Position numbers and translations under genes: made by a program
Source: Bemisia tabaci
Lineage: Eukaryota; Arthropoda; Insecta; Hemiptera; Aleyrodidae
DNA length: 64,000 bases
Assembly (NCBI RefSeq): GCF_918797505.1
Contig: NC_092801.1
Coordinates: 11,408,001-11,472,000 of the forward strand
Reading direction: 5' to 3'
Notes under the pieces: generated by a model
Seen by the model: the letters and a program-made list of their open reading frames with translations, nothing else
What the model was told of the DNA's origin: nothing
Databases searched by the model: none
Shown: positions 1 to 11,687 of the stretch, piece after piece
Layout: every line of letters starts with the position of its first letter
How positions within the stretch are numbered: the first letter of the stretch is position 1

Positions 1-1
1 C

Positions 2-370
2 CTCAGTGCATTGCAACAGCAACTGTCAACAGAACGCGATGGAGTAATCTCGCAGTATATTTGTCACGCGGAAGGAGAATACCAGTTAAAGTTTCAAACG
101 CCAGGGGAAATTGGCTATGCCACAGTGAAGTTGGAAATATATCTGTTCAGCCAGATGGTGAAGGAGGAGAAGATGAATTGGTGGCGGCACGCAAAAACAA
201 GGGCGCTGATACATTTCAACACACCGATGGACCCAGATCTGGTACTGATAAAGAAAATCTTGGACAGGAAGGCAAGAGCGCTGGACCAGCTGGAGGGCAC
301 GGAGCGAAAGACAACAAGGTACAACCCGCCAGAAGCAACATCCAAAGGCACAAGGGGGAGTAAATTCTAA
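2..370 (+). other. Unidentified open frame at the left edge
   Basis: This frame is open from the window edge to a stop at 368-370, about 122 codons. The peptide is hydrophilic and rich in Lys, Arg, Glu and Gln (for example MNWWRHAKTRALIHF and LIKKILDRKARALDQLEG). I do not recognise a domain. It could be a terminal exon of a gene to the left, a decayed retroelement fragment or chance. Open frames also exist in other registers here, so the coding status is doubtful. Confidence 0.25.
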
Positions 371-559
371 ATATGATGATGCGTTCAGCAGTGACTCCAC
401 TTGCGAGATTTTTTGATGGCCACCTGTGGCTAGAAAGTAGCTTTAGATGGATACCAAACGATCAAAAGAGTCTTCGGCAAGCCTTAAAATTAGCACAGTG
501 CAATACATCCACAATGAACTTAATCAATATATTTAATCATGTAAACAGTATAAATACCA

Positions 560-805
560 GTTTACATTCACATTTTTCTCGCGTTGGTAGATATCCTTGA
601 TTGACCTCGTGCTCTCCGCAACTTGCTTGCGGAAGCGTCGGCCATGTTCAGCAGGGATTGAATGGAATGACTCCTTAACGAAATGTTCACCTCTGCTGTA
701 GTAATCTTTTTGAAGCGGTAAGCTTAAACAAACACAAATTTCTTGCGCAGATTGTGAAGTTAGGAGTGCATTTCAGTTTGCCGATGCGCTCATTGTGATT
801 TTTGT
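560..805 (+). repeat. Interspersed repeat R1, copy 1
   Basis: This stretch of about 245 bp matches two more copies near mtSSB, one inverted (14143-14405) and one direct (about 14480-14670, resuming at 15097-15147). Shared landmarks are TTGATTGACCTCGTGCTCTC, the run around GGGATTGAATGGAATGACTC, and GTGAAGTTAGGAGTGCATTT. Copy 1 diverges from the others at a poly-T tract (about 808-822). No coding capacity is evident. Confidence 0.75.
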
Positions 806-824
806 GTGTTTTTTTTTTTTTTAG

Positions 825-939
825 GTTACCTACTTAGATTGTATACTATAGATATGTACTTCATCTTAGAAGGAAAAAGTGTGGAAGAAGCAGCGACAAT
901 TTTTAATGCGGTCGTTACAGCGGCCTCTAAGGAAATGGT
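825..939 (+). pseudogene. Orphan exon-like segment, possible asparaginase-type fragment
   Basis: A poly-T tract and AG (823-824) are followed by 115 bases without a stop in one frame, ending at ATG|GTGAGT, a good splice donor at 940. The peptide contains LEGKSVEEAATIFNAVV. The GK-x-VEEAA stretch resembles a helix in isoaspartyl peptidase/L-asparaginase (ASRGL1) proteins, but that similarity is short and from memory. I found no partner exon on either side, and the next acceptor-like site (about 1111) leads quickly to a stop. It may be a relic exon. Confidence 0.25.
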
Positions 940-2093
940 GAGTTGTCTTTTATATTAAATAATTTTTACTGCTTATTTTAAATATTGTGGGCTAACGAAA
1001 TAATACGGCTTAGCTAACAATTTTGTCAAAAATGAGTTGGCGACTGTGCCGCATTTTACAGAAAATACACAGGCTGATAATTATAGTTTTTTTTTCTTTG
1101 TTTTCTCTAGGATATTAATGTCTGATTTCATAATAGCCTTCTAAAAGAACATACATTATTTTGAAATTCGAAGATTGTCAACGAAGCAAATAAAACGGTT
1201 TTTCTTGTTTTTCTCGAATTCGCATTTTTGGTGCTTACGACATTTATAAAATAATCTGTTCAATTAGAACACATCTTAAGCCAGTCCCAAGGAGGCAAGA
1301 CTGGGTGCCGCAGCAATCCGTAGAACCGCCACAAGTAAAAATAGCATGTAACTAATGATGCCTATAACATGTGACTAATGTAGCCTATGACATGTAACTT
1401 CACCACCTTCATTATAACCATTATGGCAAATTCATTGCTCTTAGGAATTGTAGGAACGGACCTAAAGGTCCTTGACATGCACCTCAGTGCTACTCAGATG
1501 AATTAAATAACTCATAAACATGAGTAACAACCATTGATTACATCAAACAACAAAAAATTAGTTGCTGCACGTCATCAAATCCTGCCAAGTTCTGAGTTCA
1601 TACAATGTTGTTTTCAAGATTATCACAGCCCATCAACTATTTGACAATCAAAAAATAACTTCTAGTTTTATCAACTTCCATAACCCTTCTTCCCATCTCT
1701 GAGGCTCCTACAAAGGCATGGCTATAAGTTGCTCTTCAAGTTGCCATACCTTTATTGTGCATCTTGTGATTTCTAACGCATCTCCATTTGACATATTTTA
1801 GGAGATCTGAAATATTGTACATATTTGTTCTTATCAAAACTTCAACTTCGGTGTGATCTTACTGCACACTTCAGTCGATTTACAATGAGCTTAGGGTCTG
1901 AGAGAGCAGAGTCGATTGGAATGTAATTTCGCAAATACTTTGTCAAGGAGTAATTTACATTCAAGTTTTTACACACTTTCTCATGACCAGAAGACACCCT
2001 GTGACTTTAACACCATTCGTTGCGAATTAATTAGAGCTTCAAACCTGTTTCCTCTTGGATTCGAGTCTTCCAGATGCAAAATTAGTACCAAGT
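940..2093. other. Intergenic, no gene seen
   Basis: AT-rich sequence between the orphan exon and the 3' end of BORCS5. I see no conserved open frame or terminal repeat. The right part probably holds the BORCS5 3' UTR. Confidence 0.5.
1751..1756 (-). promoter_or_regulatory. Candidate poly(A) signal of BORCS5
   Basis: AATAAA on the minus strand, about 340 bases past the BORCS5 stop codon. It is the clearest canonical signal I noticed downstream. The cleavage site cannot be placed from sequence alone. Confidence 0.4.
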
Positions 2094-5000
2094 TCAACCA
2101 GTGGTCCATACAAATGGTTCGAGTCTCTCGTCCGGCGGCAAAGAGTTGTTGAGCATTTCGACTGTTTCCAAGGTCTTGTTCAAGCTCAGATGGCACTTGT
2201 TCAGACTCTGCTCTAGCTGCGTCACTTTACTCAGCTGATCTGCATATCGGGCAAAAGCTTTTTGACGTTCCGAGTAGGAGTAGATTAGCCTATTCGACTC
2301 GTTGTGAATCTTAAACAGGTGACAAAATAACAAGATTAGATTTATTCAAAATCCATGCTACGCATGGTTAAGAAAAGAACCAAATTTTGCAATTAGCAAT
2401 TTCTATTTCTGGCTCATTTATGAAATCACTTAACTGAGTGAGGAAACTAATGGCCTTAACTTGTTCCTAAAATAAGCCAAAAATAGTTATGTTGTACCTC
2501 ATCATAAAGGTTTTGAAGTGGGAATAAAAATTGAACATGATTTTGAGAAATGTCTAACAGTTGCCTGATAAAAAATTCATTTTGCGAGTGAAAATTTTGA
2601 GATGTCGAAATAAGGTAATGTTCTTCTATATGGGCAACGACAAAATAGCATTGAATGTTTTCTTTTTCTTTCTTTCTTAAGAAAAAATTGAAAAAAATCG
2701 ACATACAACAGCAGCCATCTTGAGTTTCCCATCTGATTACGAAACCTAGGTGATTCGTTTCAGTCAAGTTATGTACTTTTGGATGCAGGTTGCACTGCAC
2801 GGATTAAGAAGTTTGAACAGAAGATCAGACTCTCTTGCAGGAGGATCATTGAAATTGATAGACAAACCAGTGGGCAAAGAAGCTGATGGTAAAATGGAGC
2901 GATTCTATTGATACGAGCGGATGGTTAGGATGGACAAAGGATGGTTAAAGACTGAGGGCAACCCACACTAGACCCTATTTTTAGTCTATCATTTAGTCCT
3001 TCATTTATGACAATCATCCGTTTCAACCAATGGGATCCATCCACTTTTCCTCCGTCTACTTTGTCTTTATTGCTTTGACAATCAATTCCATTAGATTGTC
3101 CATTGATGCGCTGCGGGCAGTTTTCTTCATCATTAGAATTCCTGACTTTTCAATGTTCTTTTTTTCTTTTCTTTTTTTCTATGTACATACATTCATGATT
3201 TTTCAAGACAATTAGTTGAAATGACGGAAATGACTGAAATGACTCAAATTGAGGAAGTGCAATGTTTCGACTGAAAGAAAAAATTGCAAGGTCTTGTAGC
3301 AATGTTCTATGGCTATTCTCTGACTTTGTAAAGTTGGGCCAAAGACTTTACACGAACTTGTCTCACGCTGTGGTGTGCTTGGCACGATTTTTGACCCCTC
3401 TACCTTGTGGATCATGAACTCTGCAAAACGGAACAACTACTTCTGGTGCATCCTTAAAAGCATGTACCTGCATAGGAAAACTAATAGCATGTATGTTGTT
3501 TATAAAATAAAAAAAATGGTGGTTCCTCATTGAAAAATGGATTCCAATTATTTATTTCCATTGACTCACACCAATTGACTCAAACACATGAATTCACATT
3601 CTCTGGGCAATCCTGAACCTGATAGTTGGCCACTAGGTAAAACTGCCTGCAGTGGTGGTAAATATGAACAAGCACGTTCCAAACACGCAGATTGTGCACT
3701 AAAAAGTGGATTTCAGACTTTTATGATGTGCCCAGGAATTTTTTTTGCAATTTTAGATGCAGTAGGCTTATTTATTTGGCTGCGTCTTTGGTCTGCAACA
3801 GGTCCATTATGAAATTAACCTATAATATCCTCCATTACTTACCTCTTTTATTTGTTCTAGTAGTGCTTTCTGATCTGCTTCCACAGAGACTGCATGCTTG
3901 TGGAGGTAATTTTCGTAAATCAAACACAGTCTGTACAAATTGTTTGAATCCAAACGCTCAAATACTTCCGGATCCTTTGCATCTGTAGCTCCTATAGAGC
4001 CTCTCATGATTGGAAGGAACTTGGGGATCCTCTGCAAAATATTAAATCATGACACAAGGGTTGTTAATTAACATTTTTGAAAAAGGCATGGGGGAAAAAA
4101 AAAATTTAATACAAAATGCATTTACTTATGAGTTAACTAGCGAAATGCCCGTGACTGGAGTCACGGGTCTAGAGGCCGCTAAAATATCTATTACCCCGAA
4201 AAAATGGTGGTAAGGGAGCAAGACATGCCATAAAAAAATGATAAAATCGATAGAAAAATGAGTTAAAGGGAGTGGGTGATAGAGCTAGAAAAATGAGCTG
4301 GGGGGGGGGGGGGGGTAGAATAAATGCTGGCAAAAAAATTAGAGCTCACCTAGCAATGATTTATTAAAAAAAAATAAATAAAAAAAAGAATAAATAAAAA
4401 AAATTGAAATAAAACATCAGCTGATAGCAAACAAAGGTTACCAAGGAAACCAAGGAATAGAACTTTCATAAAAACAGATTAGTGGAAAACAGCGTAAGTA
4501 GGGCACTTACGTTAATTACCGTTTATAAGTAAACGGTAAGTGCGATTTAACCAAAAATCTATACAGTTCTTTGTAAGACCAAAATGGACAAAATTACAAA
4601 ATTTGAATAGACTAACGTGAATTTAACGATAGTTATCGTGGACGAAAGAATTGACGACATAGGTCAGGTAACTATTATAGGTAGGAAGTTAAGAGCGCTA
4701 CATTTCCAAAACTTAGAATTCCTATCATCAAAAATTTTAAAGAAGGGCTTTGGAAAACCCTCTGTTTCAACAAGTTTCACAACTTATCAATTTCTTTATA
4801 CAATGGAAGTAAAAACATCATCATTTCATACTGAAAGTTTCCCGTTCGGCTCACTTCATCCCCTTCTAGGTAAGGTATGACGAACTCTATTTTTACCAAA
4901 ATTGAGGTATGAAGGGTTTTTGATTCTGAGGCTACTTTTGGAGGAAGAATAGTAATTGTAATAAATGCTACAAAAACTTGTTGAAGTTGTAGACTGTGTG

Positions 5001-8000
5001 TATAACAATTGTCAAGTTTTGATGTGGTGAAAAGGATTTTGATGGCTTCTTTGGTTACATTTTGCTACTTTTGGTTCAACTTTAAGGGTTGAGGAGCAAA
5101 TGCAAGAGTCACAAGTGCCAAAGAACATCGTACACGATACCTATTACATTCTGAATTGTGCTGACAGAATCATCTTAAAGGACAGTATCCCCAGAGCCAA
5201 TTTTCTGAATAGAATTTATTTTTTTTTTACTCTTAAACTTCTTTTAAAGTCTAATTTATCAACTGGACTTGGAATGTTTGGAGAAGTTTTTCATCTAAGT
5301 GATGGGTGACAGTGACAACCCTGACAGGAATCAAGTCCAGCAAGATGTAAACAACGAATGGCCAGTGAAAATTTCAGTCTTGAAGAAGGGATTTTGGGGT
5401 CTTGAAACGCATTAGCATTTACTTTAATTCATTTTGCAAGTTTGCGTTTTTTAATTTTCGGTAAACTTTTTTTTCTAGGACCAAAGGAGGAGTATCAATA
5501 AGGACCGTTTTTGGACACACCCTACCTGAAATTCCATCACCCTAGGATTTAATGTTCATAAAAGGTCAACACTTTACAGAACGCATTATGATCCGTCCAT
5601 TTTCTCCCTCATGTTAGGTCTAATACTGGGGGCTTCTGCAAAACTCGTACTTTCCGCCAAACTGGACTTAGAGACCGACGTCTGGGCCAGTATTAGACCA
5701 AAAAAAGGGACATAAAATGATCAAATTATGATGCATTGCATAAGTAAGATGTAGACCTTCAATAAGCAAAAAATCGTAGAGTTGAGATATGAGAATAGGT
5801 TGGGTAGGAGAGATTGTTGACATTAAGGTGCTGAATTTTGAGCTGTGTTCAATGGCTCTTGCTTCACTTGATGGGTTTATTCTCACTCGGCTAAGATGCG
5901 AATTAGCAACAAAAAAACTTACAAACATTTGACTTACTTGGAGTTTGAGAATATCAGGATCTGTGTCTGTGCTCTCGCCTGGTAGTGGTTCCTTAACTAC
6001 AATGAGATTAGGATCAACTTTGGAGGCAGCTTTGCGCGACATTCCGGATGTCTTGGATGCATGTTGAGGTGATGACTTAGCGCGGGACAGGTGATACTTG
6101 TGTTGAGGCTTTGGAGAGTCTGAAAAATAAAAAAAAGTTAGAGAAAAATCAATGCGATACCTCTGAAATGCAAAAGACCTTCAATACAGAAGATCTCCGG
6201 TATCCACAGATTCGCTTATTTGCGATTGGCTTCAAGCAGTATGACCCCAGTGCAGTGCCTACCTCCGAACTCGTTGCTCGCTTATCGGCGATTCAGTTTA
6301 AGTTGCCCTAAAAATTGTGGAGGCTGGGAATTTTTTTTCTTAGATTTCTCAGATTTCAGATTTTCAACCGTTGTGGAATGATAAGCATAAATTCTATAAT
6401 TCACAACAAATTCAGCAGAATTTTGATCAGGGCGTTGTGCAGACCTTAATGTAGGGCTGTCGATACTTAACCGATACTTCCAAAGTATCGATACTTTTGA
6501 TCGATACTCATCGATACTTCGCATCGATACCTGGTAGTATCAATCCTCAAACCCCAATATCGATGATAACGGTGCTTTATCTGATTTGGCCATGAAGAAG
6601 GCCTCTTTTTCTTATTTAACAACTTCTCTCTCTTCTGTTTCACCTTCACTAGGCACTGAGACAAACGACGGAGTAATCAGGTTTCTCAAAATGATTACTT
6701 TCGTTAAAAATGTTAAAAGCTCAGTTCAATAACAGTAGTAAAGGGCTCATTATAGTTGACTAAGCAGGTGAATAAGGGCGGGTTCGAGAGAAGTGTAAAT
6801 CTGGCGGAATTAAACGGCCGACAGACATAAGCATAATCCGAATTCAACATTATTTAGAAATAGTATGGATGGTATCGATACCTCAAAAGTATCGATACAT
6901 ATTTCAATTTAAATATAGTAAAACAGGGCAAAAAGTGAAAATAATGACGCGTATTCTTAGGTTTGCGGCGATTTCAGCGTTGCGACAGCCAGGGAAGGGA
7001 ACGCGGCTGCGTGATCTTCGCAATTTGACGCGCCTTCAATCCGGCTGGCTGCAACATGCCTACATCCGTGGTCGGATAGTTGTATCATTGCGCCTGCCGT
7101 GGCTGAACCGTAATACCGACGGCTGCGCGCGAATCGAAGCGTATTTATCTCCGATTGTAACGTTGCACACATCTACTGATGTTTTATTTTTAATCGATGT
7201 GTTTTACGAAGCTTCTGTAGTTTTCTGAAGGTTTTCCGGAAATTTTCTGAAATGATTTAAAAATAAAAATCATAGAAAGTTTCGACGCGTTACTCTCGTT
7301 TTTCAATTTTCTTCAATCAAAAAACGAATCAAATACGATTAAAGTTTTTGAATCGGTATAGTTGAAATACATATTTCAATTTAAATATATTAAAACAGGG
7401 CAAAAGTGAAAATAATGACGCGTATTCTTAGGTTTGCGGCGATTTCAGCGTTGCGACTGCCAGGGACGGGAACGCGGCTGCGTGATCTTCGCAGTTTGAC
7501 GCGCCTTCAATCCGGCTGGCCACAACATGCCTACATCCGTGGTCGAATAGTTGTATCATTGCGCCTGCCGTGGCTGAACCGAAGTACCGACGGCTGCGCG
7601 CAAATAGAAGCTTATTTATCTCCGATTGTAACGTTGCACACATCTACTGATGTTTTATTTTTAATCGATGTGTTTTACGAAGATTCCTGTAGTTTTCTGA
7701 AGGTTTTCCGGAAATTTTCTGAAATGATTTAAAAATAAAAATCATAGAAAGTTTCGACGCGTTACTCTCGTTTTTCAATTTTCTTCAATCAAAAAACGAA
7801 TCAAATACGATTAAAGTTTTTGAATCGGTATAGTTGAAATACATACCTACTTCAGCTCGATGCTCGATATCGGTATCGATGCTTAGTCAATACCAGTATC
7901 GATACTTACTACCTCGAGTATCGACATCCCTACCTTAATGTGAAAACCCAGCTCATTGCAAAAAATTGTGGAGGCCTAGAGTAATATGCACCCCTAGATT

Positions 8001-10146
8001 AAAAAGACTTATCACAGACTTGCCGGTTAATGTTTGACTTTAATGACATGTTTAGTGCATCATTTGAGAAATTCTGATGAGAAAAGATATCTTGCCCTAC
8101 TTTAATTTTTACCCTGTCTTGTGGTCCAGACAGTGTTCGAAACTCTAACTAACGCGCCTAAGAATGCGGTCATGGCGCACTATGGTCCACAGACTGGATT
8201 TAACGGAACTTTATTCGAAAATGCACTGCACTGCCATAAAAGGTGTTGGATCTTATGATTTTTGGGTCGCTGATTTCATTTTACATCTTAGTTAAACAAA
8301 ATATTAACATCCTGACCGAGAAACTTAACTTCAAATGTAATTTCTGGCGCTTTTAAGATTGAAGATTTTTTCCACCCTATTTTGACATGTATAAAAATAA
8401 TAACAAAAATGTCTGTCGGTCGAGATTAGGTTATCCTCATGTATTTTTAGGCGGTAAATCCGAATATGACCTCCGTTTTTGTCCATTACCCTTCAATTTT
8501 TCGGAAAAACCGATTTTACCCGGAAAAGCTTGTTCTCCAAGGAAAATTGAATTTTCCGGGATAATGAGGGATGATAGGAAAAATCTAAGGCCATATTCGG
8601 GTTTAGCAAGTCAGAATGCATAAGAATCGATGTATCGCACATCGAAATCATTTTTAAAATGTATTTTTAACACACTTAGAGTCCGGAAAAGGTTTTACCC
8701 AAAAGGCTCGGGAAAATCGGCATTATCGGAGAACTGGAGGGTGATAAAAAAAACCTAGATCATATTCGGATTTAGCAGCTTAATATACATAACAGAATCT
8801 CTTTATCACGGGTCCAGTATAATTTATCAACATGAATTGCAATTATGGCAAAAATACGTCAAATTTGCTCATTTTCCTGAGAAAAAGTCACTTTTTCGGA
8901 AAAGTGAGAGGTTATAAGAAAAAACCAAGGTCATTTTCGGACTCAGTAGATCAAAATATATCGGAATACTTTCATTTTGTACCGATAAAAAATTTAACAG
9001 TCGCAAAAACGCCAAAAATGCATGGAATATTCCACATTTTGATGCACGGAGGTGCACTTCGAAAAAAATTCATTTCGACCATTAGGCGACAAAAGGCGAC
9101 ATTTAAATTGGCCTCATTTTAAACTTAAGGATATGTAGAACAAGATTTTTCAATCCGCAAAGCATTAACTAGAATTAAAAAAAAGTTGGAGCTTCCTAAA
9201 AATTACGAATTTCACTGATTTCTATCATTTTTTGGCGTATGTTTGCAGCGTTAAAAAGCATACAAATTTCAGTTCAAAATTAATGAAACTGGGTGAAAAG
9301 GAAGTCACTTGCCACCAGGTGGAACCATGTTGCCCAAAAATTTACATAGATGATGCGTAACTCGGTAAAATAAACACCTTGTAACGCACCACCGAATGCG
9401 GCCCACAATCAGCTAATGAAGACCTGTCGCGCGCTCTGTTGTTAGGGTCCGTCACAATCTTATAAATCATTATTAGTCGATGAAAACTTAGGTGACGATC
9501 CATGGGAGTATGTATTATAAAACTGTAGTGCCAAACTTTAATTTTTCCCACCTTCAAAATTTGACTAAAGTTCTGTTAAATAGGGTCTGTGGACCATAGT
9601 GTGGTGCCCAATAAATGAAGGCTTTGCGTCAATGTGTCCCCAAAAACTCTCCCCCCCCCCCCCCCAAAATCCTAATTTTTCTGCTGAGTGATTCTTTGAA
9701 ACTTCAATGCACAGCATTGGATTCTGACTTTTCACTAAATACGCCTTGATATGGAGGCAAAAAGTCAATTTGGCCCCTGAAAAATCTTCAATGACCTTAT
9801 AAATCAGGTTGATGGGCCCCATGGTTCCTGAAACTCAAAGGTGAGTTTCGAACACTGGGTGCAGTGTTCAACTGATTTTGACAATAAAAGTTATGGACTA
9901 ACAAGCAACTATCAATCACTTACCGCCAATTGGTCGACTGACGGTGTACGATATGTAAGGCAGATCTGAATCACTGCAAATGCTATGACCAGGGGAGGCA
10001 CTTCCGGGCCGTTGATCAGGAGTTCCAGCATCGCCGCTCCACCTCTGTTCCGGAACTGATTTTCCACGGCGCAGACGATCTGCTTTGTTTGCACTGCTTT
10101 TAGCACCGTGGCTGCTTCCTCCTTGGTTACTCTGCTCCAAGCCCAT
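2094..10146 (-). CDS. BORCS5: BORCS5, BLOC-1-related complex subunit 5 (myrlysin)
   Basis: Subunit of the BORC complex, which sits on the cytosolic face of lysosomes and recruits Arl8 for kinesin-driven movement (family knowledge). Coding exons in transcript order are 10146-9924, 6119-5938, 4031-3843 and 2309-2094; phases fit (1, 0, 0) and give 269 aa. The start is MGLEQS, a Gly-2 N-myristoylation sequence like the MGSEQS start of human BORCS5. Residues 64-78 read SYTVSRPIGDSPK across the first junction. The core has LKLQRIPKFLP, then RLDSNNLYRLCLIYENYLH, then coiled-coil SYSERQKAFARYADQLSK, and ends near LPPDERLEPF, matching the vertebrate order LKLQEIP, KLDSQQ, ERQKRYAKYAEQ and LPEGERLEPF. 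Human BORCS5 is 196 aa; the extra length is N-terminal. An acceptor-like site about 50 bases before the ATG suggests an untranslated first exon further right. Identification is firm. Confidence 0.92.
4141..4190. repeat. Short hairpin CCCGTGACTGGAGTCACGGG
   Basis: A perfect hairpin (CCCGTGAC, loop TGGA, GTCACGGG) in a short GC-rich island inside BORCS5 intron 3. Similar hairpin islands lie at 58830-58885 and 63285-63335. Confidence 0.5.
4300..4315. repeat. Poly-G run
   Basis: Sixteen consecutive G in BORCS5 intron 3, followed by A-rich low-complexity sequence (4360-4400). The length is prone to sequencing error. Confidence 0.8.
6452..7932. mobile_element. Non-autonomous hAT-type element with internal duplication
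   Basis: A 1481-bp element in BORCS5 intron 2 (between coding exons 1 and 2). The left end TAGGGCTGTCGATACTT is mirrored by the right end (minus strand TAGGGATGTCGATACT). It is flanked by a perfect 8-bp target duplication, CCTTAATG (6444-6451 and 7933-7940), the hAT hallmark. Both ends carry many copies of GTATCGATAC, as expected for subterminal transposase-binding repeats. The interior is two tandem copies of a unit of about 472 bp (6895-7366 and 7367-7838). I see no transposase; the 119- and 108-codon frames inside are paired copies of repeat DNA. Confidence 0.88.
8440..8990. repeat. Degenerate repeats with CATATTCGG motif
   Basis: Three diverged units of about 180-190 bp share a pattern of GGAAAA-type tracts, GGGATGATA or GGGTGATAA, then AAAACCTA and CATATTCGG (near 8590, 8765 and 8935). 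They lie in BORCS5 intron 2. Origin unknown. Confidence 0.5.
9651..9665. repeat. Poly-C run
   Basis: Fifteen consecutive C in BORCS5 intron 2. Confidence 0.8.
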
Positions 10147-10550
10147 TCCTTACCGGTTTTGAAATTCACGCCCCAAAAAAAGTCTTGAAAGGAGAAAGCT
10201 GAAAGAAAAGAATTGCAACCTATGAGTCAAGAAACAATGCCCCTTCTACGCAACTCAACTTAATCATTTGCAATGCATAAGAGAATAAATTGAACATACT
10301 CTTGTGTGCGTGACTACTCGTGATTGTGCTTGTTAGTACTCGGGCCATAAGAATGGATGGGAATTTAAAGGCGCCTGTGACGTCAGCGATGAGGAGCAGG
10401 CACGACATGCACAAAAACGACTCTGTTGTCAGTCTTTAAGTAACTTAAGAGACCTGTCCACAAGGCTCTTGTCACCGGCTTACAAGTTAGTGCTCAGTTC
10501 CTTTTGATTCAATGTCAAATCCCGCTTCACTATTTTCTCAAAGAGAACTA

Positions 10551-10809
10551 TATCGACGGTGAAAGTCGGCAATCACATTACTCGTTTGCGGTGTCTGAAA
10601 ATCTCCGCCTCTACGTCATTTTTTAAAAGGAGAACAAATTGATATTATTTCTTGAAGTTATTGCAGAATTTTCTTCGCATTGAGAAGAAAAATCGTGACA
10701 GTTTTAAAGAATTGCCGTTGAGTAGTTTTCCATTTAAAAAATAAAGTATGACAGGAAGTCTGCGACGTCGCAAACCGAGTTATGTGATTGCCGACTTTCA
10801 CCGTCGATA
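10551..10809. mobile_element. MITE family M1 (TATCGACGGTG ends), copy 1
   Basis: A 259-bp element bounded by TATCGACGGTGAAAGTCGGC and its inverse. Full relatives are at 24309-24574 and 46733-46981, with weaker ones near 49345-49610 and 53260-53520. Just inside the ends are GCGGTGT and TCTCCGCCTC on one side and TTTGCGACGTCGCAGACTTC on the other. It lies just upstream of the BORCS5 start. No coding capacity. Confidence 0.8.
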
Positions 10810-11488
10810 TACACTTTTACATTGTTTCTTGTGCAGCTAGCTTGAACATGCCCCATCTTCCCTTTTGCACACAGTTCCATTCAGCATAAATACGTCCAAT
10901 TGCGAATCTAATTTTCAGTATTGAATATATTGAGAACAGCCCCAAGACTAACCTTAGCGGAAAACAAGGAGTGCGGGGGAGATGAGAGTAATGAGCAGAT
11001 AGTGTAGACAAGTTGAACAAGTATACGGTAGTGAAATGCAGCGCAATAAGACTGTTGATACGAGACAACAAAAAGTACTGGAGATTCAGTGATGACGGAC
11101 AGTTAGCAGTACTTAGCAGATGAATGGAAGACAGTCAGCAGACGCTTACCTAAATAATAGAAAATTCTTTTCAAGATTATTAACACTTGTTCACTAGATT
11201 TTCAATTAGCATGCAGTCGTCACAGCCGTTGCCCTAAAATACAGTAAAGAGAAAATAAATATACAGAAAATTCAGGACATATGGAATGTTTTTTTGTTTC
11301 ACACGGCCACTCACAAAGAAAGCGAAAAAAAGGGCGAAAGTTCGAAAGTTCGCCTCCCGTATACCTTACGTACGTCATCAAAAAAATCCAAGATGTCCGA
11401 CACGGCGACACCTCCTTCATCCCCTCATCCCCCTCCTTCTCCTTCTTCCAACACTGTGGCATGGACGAAGATATTACATTACGTTAGT
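10810..11488. other. Upstream region of BORCS5, no gene seen
   Basis: AT-rich sequence 5' of BORCS5. A donor-like TTTAG|GTAAGC on the minus strand at about 11150 could end an untranslated first exon, because an acceptor-like site lies just upstream of the BORCS5 ATG. The overlapping plus-strand frames at 11281-11573 do not look like protein. Confidence 0.35.
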
Positions 11489-11687
11489 AGACCAATCCAC
11501 ACAGGTCAGTCATTGCGCAGCTTTTTTGAAATCCACTCCCCCGCCCGGCCCTAACTCGCAGCACTCATTGTGACGTACTATTGAGTGCACCCATAAGAAA
11601 TACATTGCAAGCACTCAATAGTACGTCACTGCGCAGTAGAGTACCAAAACTCGTCCACCGGAATGACTGACCTGTGTGGATTGGTCT
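11489..11687. mobile_element. MITE family M2 (GACCAATCCACACAGG ends), copy 1
   Basis: About 200 bp bounded by ACCAATCCACACAGGTCAGT and its inverse, with an inner inverted pair around GTGACGTACTATTGAGTGC. The second copy (35085-35585) has another transposon inside it. Confidence 0.75.

Noticed and set aside
6869..7732. Paired 119- and 108-codon frames
   Set aside because: They are the two halves of the tandem duplication inside a hAT-type element; no protein motif, and the frames end differently.
11281..11573. Three overlapping plus-strand frames
   Set aside because: All three registers are open because of biased composition; the peptides are low-complexity Lys/Arg- and Pro/Ser-rich with no motif.
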